A stretch of 64,000 nucleotides of DNA from Anarhynchus alexandrinus (Eukaryota; Chordata; Aves; Charadriiformes; Charadriidae): assembly GCA_008711295.1 (NCBI GenBank), contig VUYV01000041.1, forward strand, positions 3,565,317 to 3,629,316, in the 5' to 3' direction. Numbering within the stretch: position 1 is the first letter of the stretch; the number at the start of each line of letters is the position of its first letter. The translations under genes were made by a program, and so were the position numbers. Of the stretch, positions 25,252-38,692 are shown one piece after another. The notes beneath the pieces are model-generated. The model saw nothing but the letters and a program-made list of their open reading frames with translations. It did no database searches and had not been told where the DNA came from.

Positions 25252-25735
25252 ATCATAGAATCATAAAATTATTTAGGTTGGAATGGACCTCTGGAAGGTC
25301 ACCTGGTCCAATCCCGTGCGCAAAGCAGGTTCGTCAGGATCAGGTTTCTCAGGGCCCCGCTTCCTTGAGTCTTGACCACCTTCAAGGACATAGATTCTAC
25401 AACCTCTCTGGGCAAACAGTTTTTTGACTACTTTCTTATATCTACTTGGAATTTCTGCTGTTCAGCTTGTGTCTATTGCCTCTTGTTCTGTTGCTGTGCA
25501 TTTCTGAGAAGAGAAGAGTCTGGCTCCATCTTCCTTGTATCCTCTGATGAGGTAGTTGTGGACAGCAATAAGGTCTCCTCTAAGTCTTCTCTTCTAAAGA
25601 ATGGACAAACCCAGTTCTTTCATCCTCTCTATGTACATCATGTGCTTCAGCTCCCAATCAACTTGGTAACCTTCTGCTGGGCTCACTCCAGCACATCTTG
25701 TGATGTGGAGCCCCAAACTGAACACGGTACTCAAA
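25252..25735 (-). mobile_element. CR1 LINE, 5'-truncated 0.48-kb copy, - strand
   Basis: The + strand begins ATCATAGAATCATAAAATTA then TTTAGGTTGGAATGGACCTC, the reverse complement of an avian CR1 3' end. It continues through the reverse complement of the ORF2 C-terminal region: AACCTCTCTGGGCAA, TCTGAGAAGAGAAGAGTCTG, then CTGGGCTCACTCCAGCACAT. All frames are interrupted. A + strand frame at 25372-25746 is merely antisense to this element. The right edge is approximate. Confidence 0.92.
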
Positions 25736-26564
25736 GCCATCTATAAAATAGCAAAGCTGTACTGGTAAGTGGAGTGATCCTGTCTGTTGTTGGATAGGCA
25801 AGACTTTATTCTATAAGCAGAGCCAAGATGCCCTGAATGAGTGAACACCGAAGAATAACAATGAAGTCTGATTTTCTACAGGTGAAATGGTTCTGATGGT
25901 GAATGCCACATGTTGTATACTACATAACTTCTGCAACTATCATGTCCATTGTGGGCTTGTTCAGGTAGAGAAATGTCCTAACTGTTGAAGTCAGAGATAT
26001 GCCAGTTCTGTCTGCCTTACATACCAATTGTTTGAGGGAGCATAAAAGAGAGCATTGTGATGGTATGCACTAATCAGACAGTGATTATTTTTGTTATCAC
26101 ACATGCAGAAATTGTTTTATCAATTAATTTGCGGGAATTTCCATCTAATGTAAAATAACATAAAGCTGAATTTTCAGAAAATAGACCTTTATCAAGCTTA
26201 ACTTACAATATGGGCAGTGCAAAGTGCTGGCCTTGGCATCTATAGCTGCTTCTGAGTAGGAAGATTCATAGCAGATCTTCTCCTCCATTGGTGTTCAATA
26301 CTGCTATAAAACAGAGCAAGGAAGATGATGTAGATCTTTGACTAAAGGGGATTATTTTTCATGGTGTGTTGTGGGTTCTGGGTTGCTAGTATTTCGATTT
26401 TCTGATCAAGAATGCAGCTTAGTATCTTTTTTTTAATTGAAAATTGTTGCATATATTCATGCAGTTTTTCAGTCATTCAGTTTTTGGTATAAGACTCAGC
26501 AATAGGAGGGAGTTTATGTTCCCAATTTAGAAAAGAGAGCTTCTCTGATCTGTTTCATTCCCAT

Positions 26565-26592
26565 TTACCATGTAGAATACTCTACATGGTAA
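26565..26592. repeat. Perfect inverted repeat: 12-bp arms, 4-base loop
   Basis: TTACCATGTAGA is followed by ATAC and then the exact reverse complement of the first arm. In RNA it would form a 12-pair hairpin with a tetraloop on either strand. It is too short for a microRNA precursor unless flanking bases extend the stem, which they do only weakly. Confidence 0.9.
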
Positions 26593-29500
26593 GGCATACC
26601 TTCCGGATCCATGTCAGTCCACACAGGAGGATCTGATAGCATAGAAATCCTAGAATAGCTCTGAATATCTGTGATTCCACTGTCCACCTAGAGCTCATTG
26701 TGGAGGGACCATGGTTGCTCAGTAGTCTGGAAATGATGGAAAGTGTAACAGCTATAACAAAAGGTCTCTGAGAGGAATGAATGTAAGCCACAGGCTTACT
26801 GGGTGGGATGAATCTTACCAAATACAGACAATTCCTCGTCTGGACTTCATTTATTGTGTATGGAGGGAAACAGGCATTTCTAGGGCTTGGTTTTTTTCAT
26901 TTTGCAGCACAATTTATCTCATCCCAATGTCACTGTCTAAAATAAGCCAGATGAATCACTCGTTAAATGCCTGTTTTCTCCATTGATTTTAAAGGAGGCC
27001 TGAGATGACTCTTTCAGCTCTAAAACTCTGTGCTGTAGCTGGCAGAAGCTGGTTGTAATAGGTTGCCCTTTATTGTGATGGCAGCAGGCCAAGGGAGAAC
27101 TTATATTGCTTGGGGGAACTGGTTTAACTTTTGCAGCCTTTTGCCCCTGGTGTTCTCAGGGGGACTGGAAGAGGAGCAGGAATGCACACAGACTTGTGCT
27201 GGCTGAAAGTTATTTTTCCTGGTTAAGAGTTCTCTATTGTCTAATGACTGTTCCAGAATAAAGTGATGAATTCATCCATGCCTGAAGTTTTCAGTGTTTC
27301 AACCTGTCTTCCTGGGTTGAGTTTTTTGAGCTTATTAGAAAAGTAGACATCACACTGTCAGATGGACAGTGGATATTTTTGGAAAAGATGCTACTGGCTG
27401 ATATCTCTGTTTCTAGGATTTGAATAGCTACACTGTTCCCTGGTTAGTTTCTGAAGCATTGGACTTCACTTCTTGGAGACATCTTGTGTGTTTTCTTCTA
27501 TTTTCTTACAGAAGTGCTGATTGCTCTTCACTTCTGACGTTTTGGAAACAGTGGGCTGGGTGAGTGAAAGTAGACATCTGAGAACTGGGATCTATTTACC
27601 TTGTTGTACAGGGTGGTGATATGGGAAACCAGATAAATGGAATGGACAGGATGCGGGAGAAGAAAAAAAGTAGCTATGAAGGACGTCATCAGAAAAGGAA
27701 GGAACAAATCACCCTTGTTTTTCCCCACAAGATGTTCCTGCTGGATTTATTTTCTGTACCCTGTGTTGTCTGTGGATATCAGCATTTTACAAGAAGTGAG
27801 CATTAACTGTGAAATGTTGAGGCCCTGAGTTGAAGTGTCACAAAAATTTAAAGTCACTGGCCAAGGAAGTGCTGAGAATAGGACCTGAGTGAGGCCTGGT
27901 CAATAAATACATAGGGTACGTTACTCCCATACAGTGATGACTGGCGATATATCCTGTTGGTACTGAGATTAAAATTGCACACCCTGCAATGATCATTAAG
28001 CACAATATGGCTGCAGCGTCAGTGACATTTGTGATAGTAGTTTTGAACACAGAGAAGAAACCCCACAACTACAATATACTGCTGAACAAGTAGGAGAGAT
28101 CAAGGACATCATTAGTGTCCCATGTCCTTCCAAGAGCAAATAGTTTTTAAGATAAAATTCCCAGATAACTTTAAAATGTAAACTGCATCCTATGTTGTGA
28201 GCTTGTTCTCCCCAGAAACTCAACAATAACTGATGGATTGAGCTTGAGAAGCTTTCATTCTGGCCTCAACTTTTGGCAAGACTAAACCTACTGACCAGCT
28301 CTGTTGTAGCCAAACTTCCAATGCATAAAAGAAGGTGAAAGAAAAAGAGCAAACCATAAACCAGAACAAGCCATCTGGGTAAAAACATTTTTTCCTGATT
28401 CTTTCAGGTGTACAGCAGAATGACATTCTAAGGTGCACATGGGTGCAAGCAAACTTGGTCAACAGTGATCGAGACTACTTGCAAATGTGCTTTGGAGACG
28501 GCAACAAAGTGAAACAAACCAATGAACAAGCGTAAATTCACAAGCGTAAAATAATGTTTCAAATTTACACTGTGCTCCTCCTTAAAACAGTTTAGTTTGT
28601 GTGTTTGCACCAAGTAGTACCCTATAGTGGAGCCTTATCTTGACTGTCAAGAAAAGGTTTCTCTTCACTTCAGTAGCTTCCTTGTTAATTATGCTGCTGC
28701 AAAATACCTTGTCTCCACTATATCAGTTTTACTATGTAGTACATACAGCGAAGTCATCTCTAGGCAAGGATCTAGAACACATGTTTTGGGGAATGCTCTG
28801 GCAAATACCACCTTGTAGAAGCCCATTTTCCACCAAATCAGAAGGTGTCTGTTCAGTATTTTCATGTACAGGATGGCATTTCAATTATAGAATAGTGGCT
28901 ATGGAACTTGTTTAGGATTTTAAGTCCTGACTTCATCTACTCGCTGTCTCCTCCACATCACAGGAAATTCTTTAGGCTGCTGTTAGTTACTGTGAAGTGG
29001 GTCTCATCTGCACACAGTATAAAAATAAATGACAAACTGTGATAATTGTGTGCAAACCAGAATTGTTTTGTGGCCTTCAGTCATGAAGAAAAAGCCTTTG
29101 ATAAAGTTTGTTCAGCATCCAGAAAAGTGGATCCATGTTTTTAGTTGGACCCGTGATGTCTGTAAGGTCGTTGTACGTATAGTCTTTGCTTGTGTCTATA
29201 CCTGAGCAAGCTTTCAACTCTTCAGATGAAGTACCAAGGGTAGGGTAACGTTGATACTTTTTTGGTTACGTCACTAGTCAGTTCTTCAGTGGATTCAAAG
29301 AGCGTCAGTGAGTACTCCTGCAGAAAATGTGTGGGTCAGGTAGAGACTTGGTGTCACAGAGCTTAGGAGAGGAAGGGATGTCTTCCAGTTGCTGGTGGAA
29401 AGTTATGAGGTGCTCTGGTACTCAGCAGTATATTGCATAATTGAACTCTTAAAGTCCTCAGCCAGTTTGTTACAATTGCAGAACAGACATTGTAAGAATA

Positions 29501-30664
29501 TATGCATAATTGTCTGTTTAGACATTAAATATCATGTTTTCACTTTATAGGGCTTGCTCAAGAGTTTGTCATACCCTTAGGAACCAAGTAACCAGCACAA
29601 AGTCTCACTAGTACTTAGGATACTGTGTTTGCTATATACTTCTCTCTTCTGCCTGAGAAAGGAATTTGATATACTACTGCTTGCTCTTTCTGGGTTCCTC
29701 CATCAACAGAATAGCATTGCATATACACACGAAAATGTATTTTCAACTTATTTCTGTGAAGGGACTAATTCGAAACGACATTTCATGCAAGTCCTGAGGA
29801 AAGAGTGAGACTTTTTCAAATTGTTAAGCTTGGAGAATTCTGATTTGTATGTGCTAGATTTAGCTAACATACTGTTAAGTCAAAACATTATACAACCTGA
29901 CTTTCTGATCTTTTCCTGTCCTCTTTTACTTGCTTTTCCTTCTGTGTTCTGTTTGTGAACTTCCTGTTGAAATAGTTCTTTTTAATCAGTCCTTTAAAAA
30001 TGTTTTCAGTTTTACTTTTCCATGGTTCATTTTTCAAATATGGAGTGTTAGTATTTCAGCTGTAGAGTCTGATGACAGTGTCAGTGATAGTCACTTTTTG
30101 AGTCAGTTGAAAGACTTGACAAAAAAATCAAGAAGCAAAACAGCCTCAAAAGTCGCCCTTTTTAATTGACTGGGTATTCACAGCTTTGTTGTCTTTGTTT
30201 TCTTTTTCAGTCCCTAGATTGAGCTGAATAACTAACCACTGTATATTGTTGTTAACTGTATCAGAAGAGTCTGTTTGGAAATAAGAGATTCAGAGGACTG
30301 TATAACAGCAGCAGTATAACAGAGACCTCTTGTATATATTTGAACCTAGTAGTCAGCTATTGCTTAATGCCACCACTTTTTGATGCTGAAGGTCTGATGT
30401 CATCTTCCAAGTGACTTATGAAATCAGCAGTGCAGATATGTGAGGGGAGCTGTAATTGGCAGCAGACAGCAAAGATTAGTAAGTGGAACTTTTAGAAAAA
30501 TAACTCTTCTATGTACTGTTTCTCTTTCATAGCCCTTAAAGTGAGTTGATAAGACGGTAAATATCCATCATTAATACTATTGCCAACCTTGCTTCTGCCA
30601 ACTTTTGAGTTGCTGTTATTGTTGTTCTGCAGATTGAGGAAATGGGAGGGTGAATTTAGGAAGT

Positions 30665-30696
30665 GAAGTTGACAAGAAGTTGACAGGAAGTTGACA
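30665..30696 (+). repeat. Three tandem 11-bp units
   Basis: The core GAAGTTGACA occurs three times with one variable base between copies (A, then G). It is a small tandem expansion. Confidence 0.85.
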
Positions 30697-33600
30697 CTGT
30701 GCTGATAAAGGAATGTAAGGTATGTTGGATTGTCTTAACCACAGATGCTGCTTCTGAAATATGCAGAGACTGACGTTTAGATATTATCTGTTTCTGTACC
30801 CATTCACTGTAGTTGATGCCAGGCAGTTTATACCAGTAGGTGTATGCCTTTTTTAGCAAGAAATTAAGGAAGCCATCTGGCTTCACTGTGTCCCCATTCT
30901 CTCATGACATTACCTTTCTTTGATTCTGGCAACCACAAGAAAGTGCCATATCTTACGACTCAGATATCTACATAGCAATCACATTATGGCTCCATTTTCC
31001 ACAGAAATACTTAAATTAGCCTTAAGTTAATTAACATCAGTCAAATATTGCTATCAGTAGCAAATTCAGCAGCAAATAATTCAGCACAGATTAACTTTCT
31101 GAATTTGCTTTTCAGACAGGCTATGTAGTCTGTGCCAAGTTCTGTAGCTTCAGTGCTATGCTGCTTCCAATTTACATGTTCAAGTATACCTTTATATGAT
31201 ACAGTCATGCCTTGCTGGAAATGTAGGCATGCCCTATTAGACTATATAGCACCATGCAGAATGGGCTTCTCTCATGGTTGAAGTCTTTTACTATAACTTT
31301 TAAATACTTAATATAGCTGACATATTTTGTGATTATTTGTGTCTGGAATTTGATGGAAGGAAATCCAAGTTCCAATCGTATAAAATTTGATGAACACTGA
31401 AATTAAGTTTTGAATGTATCAGCAAAGCACTTCCACTAACATTAGTAATTAGAAACAGCAGGTTGGGACAAAGTTTTGAAGTATGTGTATAGAACTGTTG
31501 ACTGCAGGAAAATAAATAAGCTGTTAACTATAGGATGGTGGCGCTCATTGAATTTCTTGCCATTAGCAGTGTACTTTCGAAAGAGATCTGGCTATAATAT
31601 TTGTTGCCTTGGAATAGTGAAAATACTTGTGTTCAGGAAGGAAGCACTAAATGGACAATATTGAAAAACTATCAACCAAAAGCTTAACAGCTGCTGAAGG
31701 CACATCACTAATAGTCTAAACTAACTGGCTAGGATGACGTTATGAAATTGGAAAGTCTCTTGCTGACTTCTACACTTAACCCAGTTTTCTGAACTGAGTG
31801 CTGTGAGATAACTGAGGAATTTTTGAGAATACCCCCAAGCACTGTTGAGGCTTTCACACTGAATGCTCACAGACACAATGAACTAGAAATATCCATGTGT
31901 CATGAGAAAGCATAAGTTGCAAAAGCTATCATGTGCCATGAGTTTATGAGCTAGAACGTTCATAAGCTGCAGTTGCGAAGGAAACTAGTTGCAGCTTAAC
32001 AGTATTAGAACTGGTTTTCTTAGACGTGGTAATAATGCACTCATTTTCATGGCCTTACTTGGATCCATGAGTTACTTGAATCCAAGAATTAATGAGATTA
32101 GTCACAGCAACGTTTGGTTAGAAAATATTTTCTAAAAGAAGTTTAAGGGAAAAGACCCTGGATCATCTATGCTCTAAATGTAAAAGCTTAGGATGAGATA
32201 CTTCTCATATAATTTTAGCCAATTAGAGTATAAAAGTTAGTGCTCCCTTTATAGCAGATAGTGTAAAGTAAGTGGGCTGAATTGCCCTCCAGAGGTGTCA
32301 TTCCTCTTAGATGCCTATTTTAGGATAGGAGGAATTATCCTATTGAAGTCTCAGAACTTCTCTTAGTACAGAGTGCTTGTACAGCTTGTGAGAATGGATA
32401 CCTAACTTCCATCTGGCTGGACAGATTCATCAGGACAGATGGATCCCACCCATAGTAGTTAGTGTGTTTTTTCCCAGTAAGAAATCCTAAATCGTAGCCA
32501 CCGTAGGAATTTCAGTGTCCTCTCAAAAAAGGAAGAGATTCTATTTCTTAGGGCAAGATTTTACTATTTGTTCAAATATACGTGTTTTGAATATATCTAC
32601 AGGAAAAATGCAGTGGGAAATGTATGCCTTTACATTAGGCATAACATGTGGAATATAGATGGGGAGGCATCCAATTTTCTGTTCCCTGTAAGTTTCATCC
32701 AATTTAAATGTTGCTCTGTATTCTGTCAGTTCCCTAGGGACTTTTTCCTAAGGGAATGGCAAAAATATTGGAGAAATTTATACTTTGACTTCTACCCACT
32801 TCTGATCCCAATTTAATAATATATTCCCATTTGTTGGCCTGTCACCACTTAGGGGCTTTCATATGGATGGAAGGAATGATGTCCACTATCTGTTCTATTA
32901 GTTTCACTGAGCAACTGAGAACTTTCTTTTCTCTGCACTTCTGCCCTGCTGCGGTTTTTTTTGGAGAACAAGTGGAAGTGGCTACCCCTTTGTTTAAGCC
33001 AATAAATCTGAATTGGGTTTTGTTGTGACTAGAGTTAAAGCACTGCTTGAAGTTACTGCTGTAATATGTAATAATACAGTGTAACAAAGTACCGGCCTAC
33101 GGTTATTTACTGTACCATGTTTCACACATGTGACAGGAATCTAAAGGCAACAGACAGTTGTTCTGACAGGTGATTTGACATCAAACTATTAAAACTGTCA
33201 TTCTGGCCTTCCCAGACCACAGTAGCAATTGAGCAGATGCTGTTTTACTTGCCGTTAATTCACTAAAACTGTGAACATTGTTGGAAACTCGGCTGAATTT
33301 TGGAGAATTATTGTCAACTTCAGTTATGCTTCTGTCAGAGTATTTTATTTGCCACTGTAACTGACTGGTGGTGGCTTTACTGGGGGAGTTAAAAAAGCTG
33401 TAAATCCCATTCCCCTTGCCTGTCTTTAGCACGGCACAGTGTGGTGTGCACTCCTCATCGCATGGTAGGACACTATCATGTGGCTGTATGAAGCATATCA
33501 ATACGTGAAGTGTGTGTATCCAGTGCTGGTTATGACTGAAAACTAAAATGACTGATTGAGACTTTGGGGTTGGAGTGTGTGGGCAAAAGTGAGGAGAGAT

Positions 33601-36600
33601 GGGAAAATAAAACCCAGTTGTTAAGTTGTTTAGGCATTTAATAGTGTTTTCATTATAAACAGGGAAAGGTGAAGAATTAATTATACAAAATGAAGCCTCG
33701 TGTTTGGAAGCTGTGTTCTGCAGGCAGAGCTCTGTTGACTTAACCAGATGAAATTCCTGCAGAAAGTCTTCTCCTTTGCCAGTCAATTAAGTCTCATAGC
33801 CTTTCAGGCTAAAACAAACTTTTAAGGGTTTGTAACAACAATGTGTTATGGTACTACAGAGACAACAACGTGTCCATAAATTGAAACTAGTCTTCTCACA
33901 GTGCCCACTTGTCTCACCTACTTTCTACTTGCACTCTGTAAGGAACCACAAGAAGCAAATTTGGGGATGACAGAAAAAGGGGCAGTCGGAGGGGCAGACA
34001 AGAGAGGCAGAATGTTAAGTAGCTTACACACACATTGGATCTCATCTTTTATAACCAAAAGAAAAGGAGTGAGGGGGAACGATGAAAGAATACTGGTGCC
34101 TGATGAAACATAAGCCCAGAAGAGTGATTCCTTTCTCTTGGCTATCACCAGTGGCTGACATGGGGGTGGCTATCTCTAAAGAGTCGTTGTAAGAATCTCA
34201 CTGTTTTTTATCTTTGTAAGGTGGATGGAAAAAATAGTCGGTATTATGAGAAAAGCTTCTTTCTCAACTGTTTGTGTTCCCCTTGCCAAATGCTGCTATC
34301 CCCAAAACCAGGATGATAGAATGTGTGTCAGCATGTCAGCATGTCAGTCATCCCAGTCAACAGTCTGGTTCACAAGGTGGGTTTTGTTTATTTACCAGAT
34401 GGTGAGGCGGAGCAGCTAAAGCATACTTTGCCACACTGCTCTATGCGCTAAGCATTGCCTGTAGCTTTGAGCCTGTAGCTGAAGGTTGGGCCTATGTAGT
34501 GTGAGCTACTCAGCCACGCTCTACACATAGCAGCCATAACAAAATCTTACTGGATGTTGGTTTGGAACATTTGGGATATAAAACATGCTGATCGGTGGAT
34601 TCTTGAAATCCCTGCTCTTTCTTGCTAAGGCAGAATATCTGTTTTACTGAGAAGCTGAAAGCTAAAAGAAAGCACTGGACACTTTCTTTTTCTATTGAAT
34701 TGAAAACTCAAGTCACTTTTTTCTTAGTAATTATGTTTTTTTCCTGTGCTTTAAAATTACTTATGGGAGATATCCATGGCTACTTGTTAACCTGCTGCAA
34801 AAACTATCAAAAGTCTTACTGAGGCTAGGAAATTTACTATTAATACTAAAGCAGCCTAATTCGTAGCTCTGCCAACATAATGGACATCCTGATCTACCCT
34901 GGCTTTTGACATTCAGGAAAATTATTAACTTGTAAACTTGTATGGTTTTCCTCATGAATGAATTCTGCAAGAGATACATGTGTAAGTACAGCTTCAATGC
35001 GTAGACAAGGCAAACATGCAAACTTTCAAAAGCACCATTATGTTCTCCAAAATATTTACAGGTCAGGTAAATAAAGTTATGAAAAACGTAGATTCCAACA
35101 GACCTATGGGAAGGGAGCCCTTGAAGTCAGTGAGAGCTGTGCACTTGGATCTGGTGCAGTACGTAGCACTCAGTTGTGAAATAATTGGGCAATAAGACAC
35201 AGTGACCATGTGAACACAGTAATTAATACACTCAGCAGTGTTTATGTGATGACTGACCTCTTGCCAGAGCTAAAAACTAGGGCTGTGCCAGTCAGCTAAG
35301 GAGCAGAAGTTCTAGAGTAGGGAGCAGGAATAGCTCATGTTCTCTCTGGATTTCCAAAGGGGAAAAGGTGTTTCCACACTGGGAGGCCTAGAGTGCCACT
35401 CAGCTTCCCTTCCCCTGAGGGTTGCTGTGTGCTGCCCTGTCTCCACCATCCTTTCCTCTTCCTTCCTCGTCTACCCAGTGGACACACGAACTGTTGGGGA
35501 ACATGGAGGCACTGCAGTTCTCAGCAGCTGTTCCTAAAATAATATAAAGCCTGGCTTATTGTAAGTTAAGTTTTAATGCACAACATTTTTCTTTAAAGCG
35601 TTCTCTTGCTTTGCTATTTGCACTGCTATTGCATCTTAACTATATGAGGGATGATAACCACAGCTTTGCTAGCTTTTGCAGCTTTGCCAGTGAAGTACAT
35701 GATAATATGGCAGCTTTCATGAAATCTTTAAAAATGTGAACTTGGGTCTAGGCTATAGAAAGCCTAAAGAGGGAAGAAAGGGCAGTAGGGCAGGGCAAGC
35801 TGGGAGACATGGAGACTTCCACCTTTTAGAACATCGAAAAGCCAAGATAATCTGAGACCATTAGCATTTAACATTTTTAATAGGGCCTTTCTATAATTAG
35901 TTGTTGCTTTTTTCCTAGCCTACAGCTGAAACACTGTAAACAGGACTGATGGGCTAATTAGCAGTCTCAGAGGCCAAAGAATGTCTGCATGTGGGATCAA
36001 ACTCTCTAGTCCCTAGAGGTTCTCCAGGGGTGGCAGCGTGGCATGGTTGAAACATTTGAGAAGAGCAGGTAACGCCATATTCTATACTGTAGCTTTTCTA
36101 TATGGGTCCAAATAATCTGCCTTCGTTAGATGGCATCTCTTTGTTTTCTTTTTCAGTTCAGGTTAGGCTGATGTGAAACATGGACTAATGTTTTCTATAC
36201 TAGTTGCACTTTTTGAAGTGGCTGATGCTACTTTTTCATCTGCAGTGAGAAAGAAGGCAGAGAGGCAGAAAAAGAAGAGGTTGATTCACTTCCTTTGCAT
36301 CTAGCAGTTAAATGTCTTTGCACAGCAGATACTTTACATCCTTTTTCATATTGTTAACTCTGCACTGCGTGTGTTGAATCTCTCTCATAAGCGACTGGGG
36401 AAGTGTCTCCAAGGCTGTCCTATCGATACTTGACTCAACAAACTGTAAAGGTCTGATCCTGCCTCTTCACCTTTCCTAACTAGAACCATGGCAATCTCTA
36501 TCCACATTTCGCTGGTTTATATGATGAAGAAAGTGTAAGAAACAGATGTATTAGATTTGTAGCAATCTTGTGGCCCTGGAATTTTTTCATGTGTATTCAT

Positions 36601-38415
36601 TTTATTATGCCTCAAGTTCATCTTAGTGCCTTGATTCAATCCAGTAAGCTCTTACTGGTATATTGTGGATTTCTGAACTAGCAGTATCACACTGACCTGC
36701 AGAGTTTTATTAGCAAAAATGGAACACTGACAGATCAGGACCCTCCTTCTCTGTCCGTAACAGAAAGGAGGTGCCCTCTTATTAATGTATGAAAAATGTC
36801 CTTTAAAAATGTAAAAAAAAAAACAAACCAAAGAGACCAAGGACCTAGCTTTTGTCAGAAATTACCTGAAAAACAATGGAAAAGAGGAAGTCCCCTCCCA
36901 TGCTAAAAGCGTAGGGTCAGTCACTTACAGACAACCTCTGTGGTGTTAACGGGAAAGCTTTATAGGCAGGTGTGGAAGTAGTGGGAGCCAGACTGAAATT
37001 TTTGGGCATTGGTCTTTCCATTAACCGGTCATGTGTGAGAAACGCTTGGCAAAATCCCAACAGGGAGAGCTCATAGCCTCTTTTCATGTATCTGTTTTCT
37101 CTTTTCTTAGGTAGGATCAAATGAGGAAGATCCAATCTCTGATTCTGCCCTGCTTTTCCCTTTGTGAGAGGAAAGCAATCAACAGTAGCTAACTAAAGGA
37201 ACTGTGTTTTGTTATTCTTTTAATCCAGGCTTGTGGATTAGTCTAAATCAAGCCACAAAAGAAAACAAAAAACATACTGCCTGATAAAACATGACCAATT
37301 ATTGACTTCTATACATAACATATCTATAAAGATATTTCTCTGTGTTTACCGATTCATAGAAATGCTACTCCACAGAATAGAGATTTCAAACAATACCCCA
37401 AATGTGTTAACCAAGCTTGCAGCAGCTTGCCAGCTAAACCTGCTGAAGTCTCGTGCTAATCAGTAGGGGTTGGCTGCTAGTATGTCATTTGCACCGTTCC
37501 TCAGCAAAGGTACTGAAGGTCATCATTTTGTGCAAACCTTAGTGTTGGCAGACAGACAAAATAATACTGAGAGCTCGCCTTGGCAAACTGAGATGGGCCT
37601 CCAGAAAGGCCTTTTTATAAGGTCCAACCAATATGTATGGACTCTCTGTCATCACTGGGATATTCAGGATGAACATTTTGATAAGGGTCTGGAAGAAAAT
37701 TGGCTCCAATGGACTCTTTTTTTTAAAATGTATCTTTGGGCCCATAGAGAACCCAGCTGTTCCTACTAGTGTCCAGAAACTGCTGCCAAGGTTTTGTTGG
37801 TCTAATCTAAGAAAAAGGAGCATTAGGTCAAATGCTCATGTTACAGCACTGTAGAAAAAAATATGAAGGCTTTACGTAGGAGGTTTAATTCACAGTTGTT
37901 TTTTTTTAAATAATAGAACTTAAAAGAATTCAAAACTTTTTATAAATATTGTAAAAAATATAGTATATAATTAAAAAAATTACTTATTTGCAGTGATAGA
38001 TGAATATCTAGGCATGTGACAAGGTTTAACTTCAGAATCTTGTACTTTATGGTGATCTTGATTCAGAAACTGTTTCTCAGCCATAGGGAACACTTGCTGA
38101 CTGTGGTACAACCTAATGACATAGACTGTCCCTTCACACTTGACTCCTGTTGCAGCAGACGCAGTCTTGTACATCTTGACAGTGAGTGAGTGGCTGAATC
38201 TGCATCAGTTGAAATGATTTGCTGTATAAATTCTTTCACACTTAAACACTCTATCACCATATAAATTCTATACTGGCTTTTATATCAATAAGTTAAGCCA
38301 TATGATGATTTAATGCCATACTCTGCTAGTAAATCCTAAAGCAGGCGCAGAGCACAGATACTTCAGCACTTCACTGGCTGCCTGCAATGTTGGTGGCTGG
38401 GGAAGGAGCAGCAAA

Positions 38416-38692
38416 AAGCCTGTCAGTAAATAAACTTTATTAATAGAAATCTTATTACAAGTGTCAACATATAAAAGCAAATGTGACATTAAAATGCAGC
38501 TTTTAATTCACAAGGATTAATTTAAACTTTTTATAGTTCAAACAAAATCAAATTTTTAGGAACAGCAACAAGCAATAACTCTGTTTAGTTGTCATTTCCA
38601 ACTATTTCATGTATGTTTCTGAAACAAAATTAGTTCCATCGTTGCTGCACAGACTGATTTTGGTGCACGAATGGCATGTACAAGCACCTGCA
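38416..38692 (-). other. Possible 3' UTR on the - strand
   Basis: On the - strand this follows the TAG stop at 38695-38693 and runs about 270 bases to an AATAAA at 38441-38436. It is AT-rich and free of recognisable repeats. If the neighbouring frame is real, this is its 3' UTR with a poly(A) site near 38415-38425. If not, it is ordinary non-coding DNA. Confidence 0.25.
38436..38441 (-). terminator. AATAAA poly(A) signal candidate, - strand
   Basis: The + strand TTTATT reads AATAAA on the - strand, in the context CTATTAATAAAGTTTATT. About 40-90 bases further along the - strand there are TTTTTGCTGCTC and TGTGCTCTGCG strings that could serve as downstream elements. Confidence 0.3.

Larger units (their letters stand above)
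25736..38415. other. Long non-coding stretch, no gene supported
   Basis: About 12.7 kb with no recognisable repeat. The longest frame (33181-33786, - strand, 201 codons) has no domain, signal peptide or convincing splice context. Small items inside: a perfect 12-bp-arm hairpin at 26565-26592; a near-duplicated ACAAGCGTAAA at 28526 and 28540; an 11-bp triplicate at 30665-30696; an 8-bp unit GTCAGCAT repeated 2.6 times at 34327-34347; and a strong splice-acceptor-like site at 37110. Confidence 0.5.

Noticed and set aside
25372..25746. 124-codon + strand frame
   Set aside because: It is antisense to a CR1 3' fragment.
33181..33786. 201-codon open frame on the - strand, the longest in the window
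   Set aside because: No recognisable domain, signal peptide or membrane segment, no clear splice or promoter context, and a composition typical of translated non-coding DNA. One frame of this length is plausible by chance in 128 kb of both strands.
37981..38174. - strand frame ending in PRYSSITANK
   Set aside because: Somewhat protein-like, but no good acceptor, no match recognised, and no - strand AATAAA follows in the AT-rich stretch beyond it; a chance frame is more likely.
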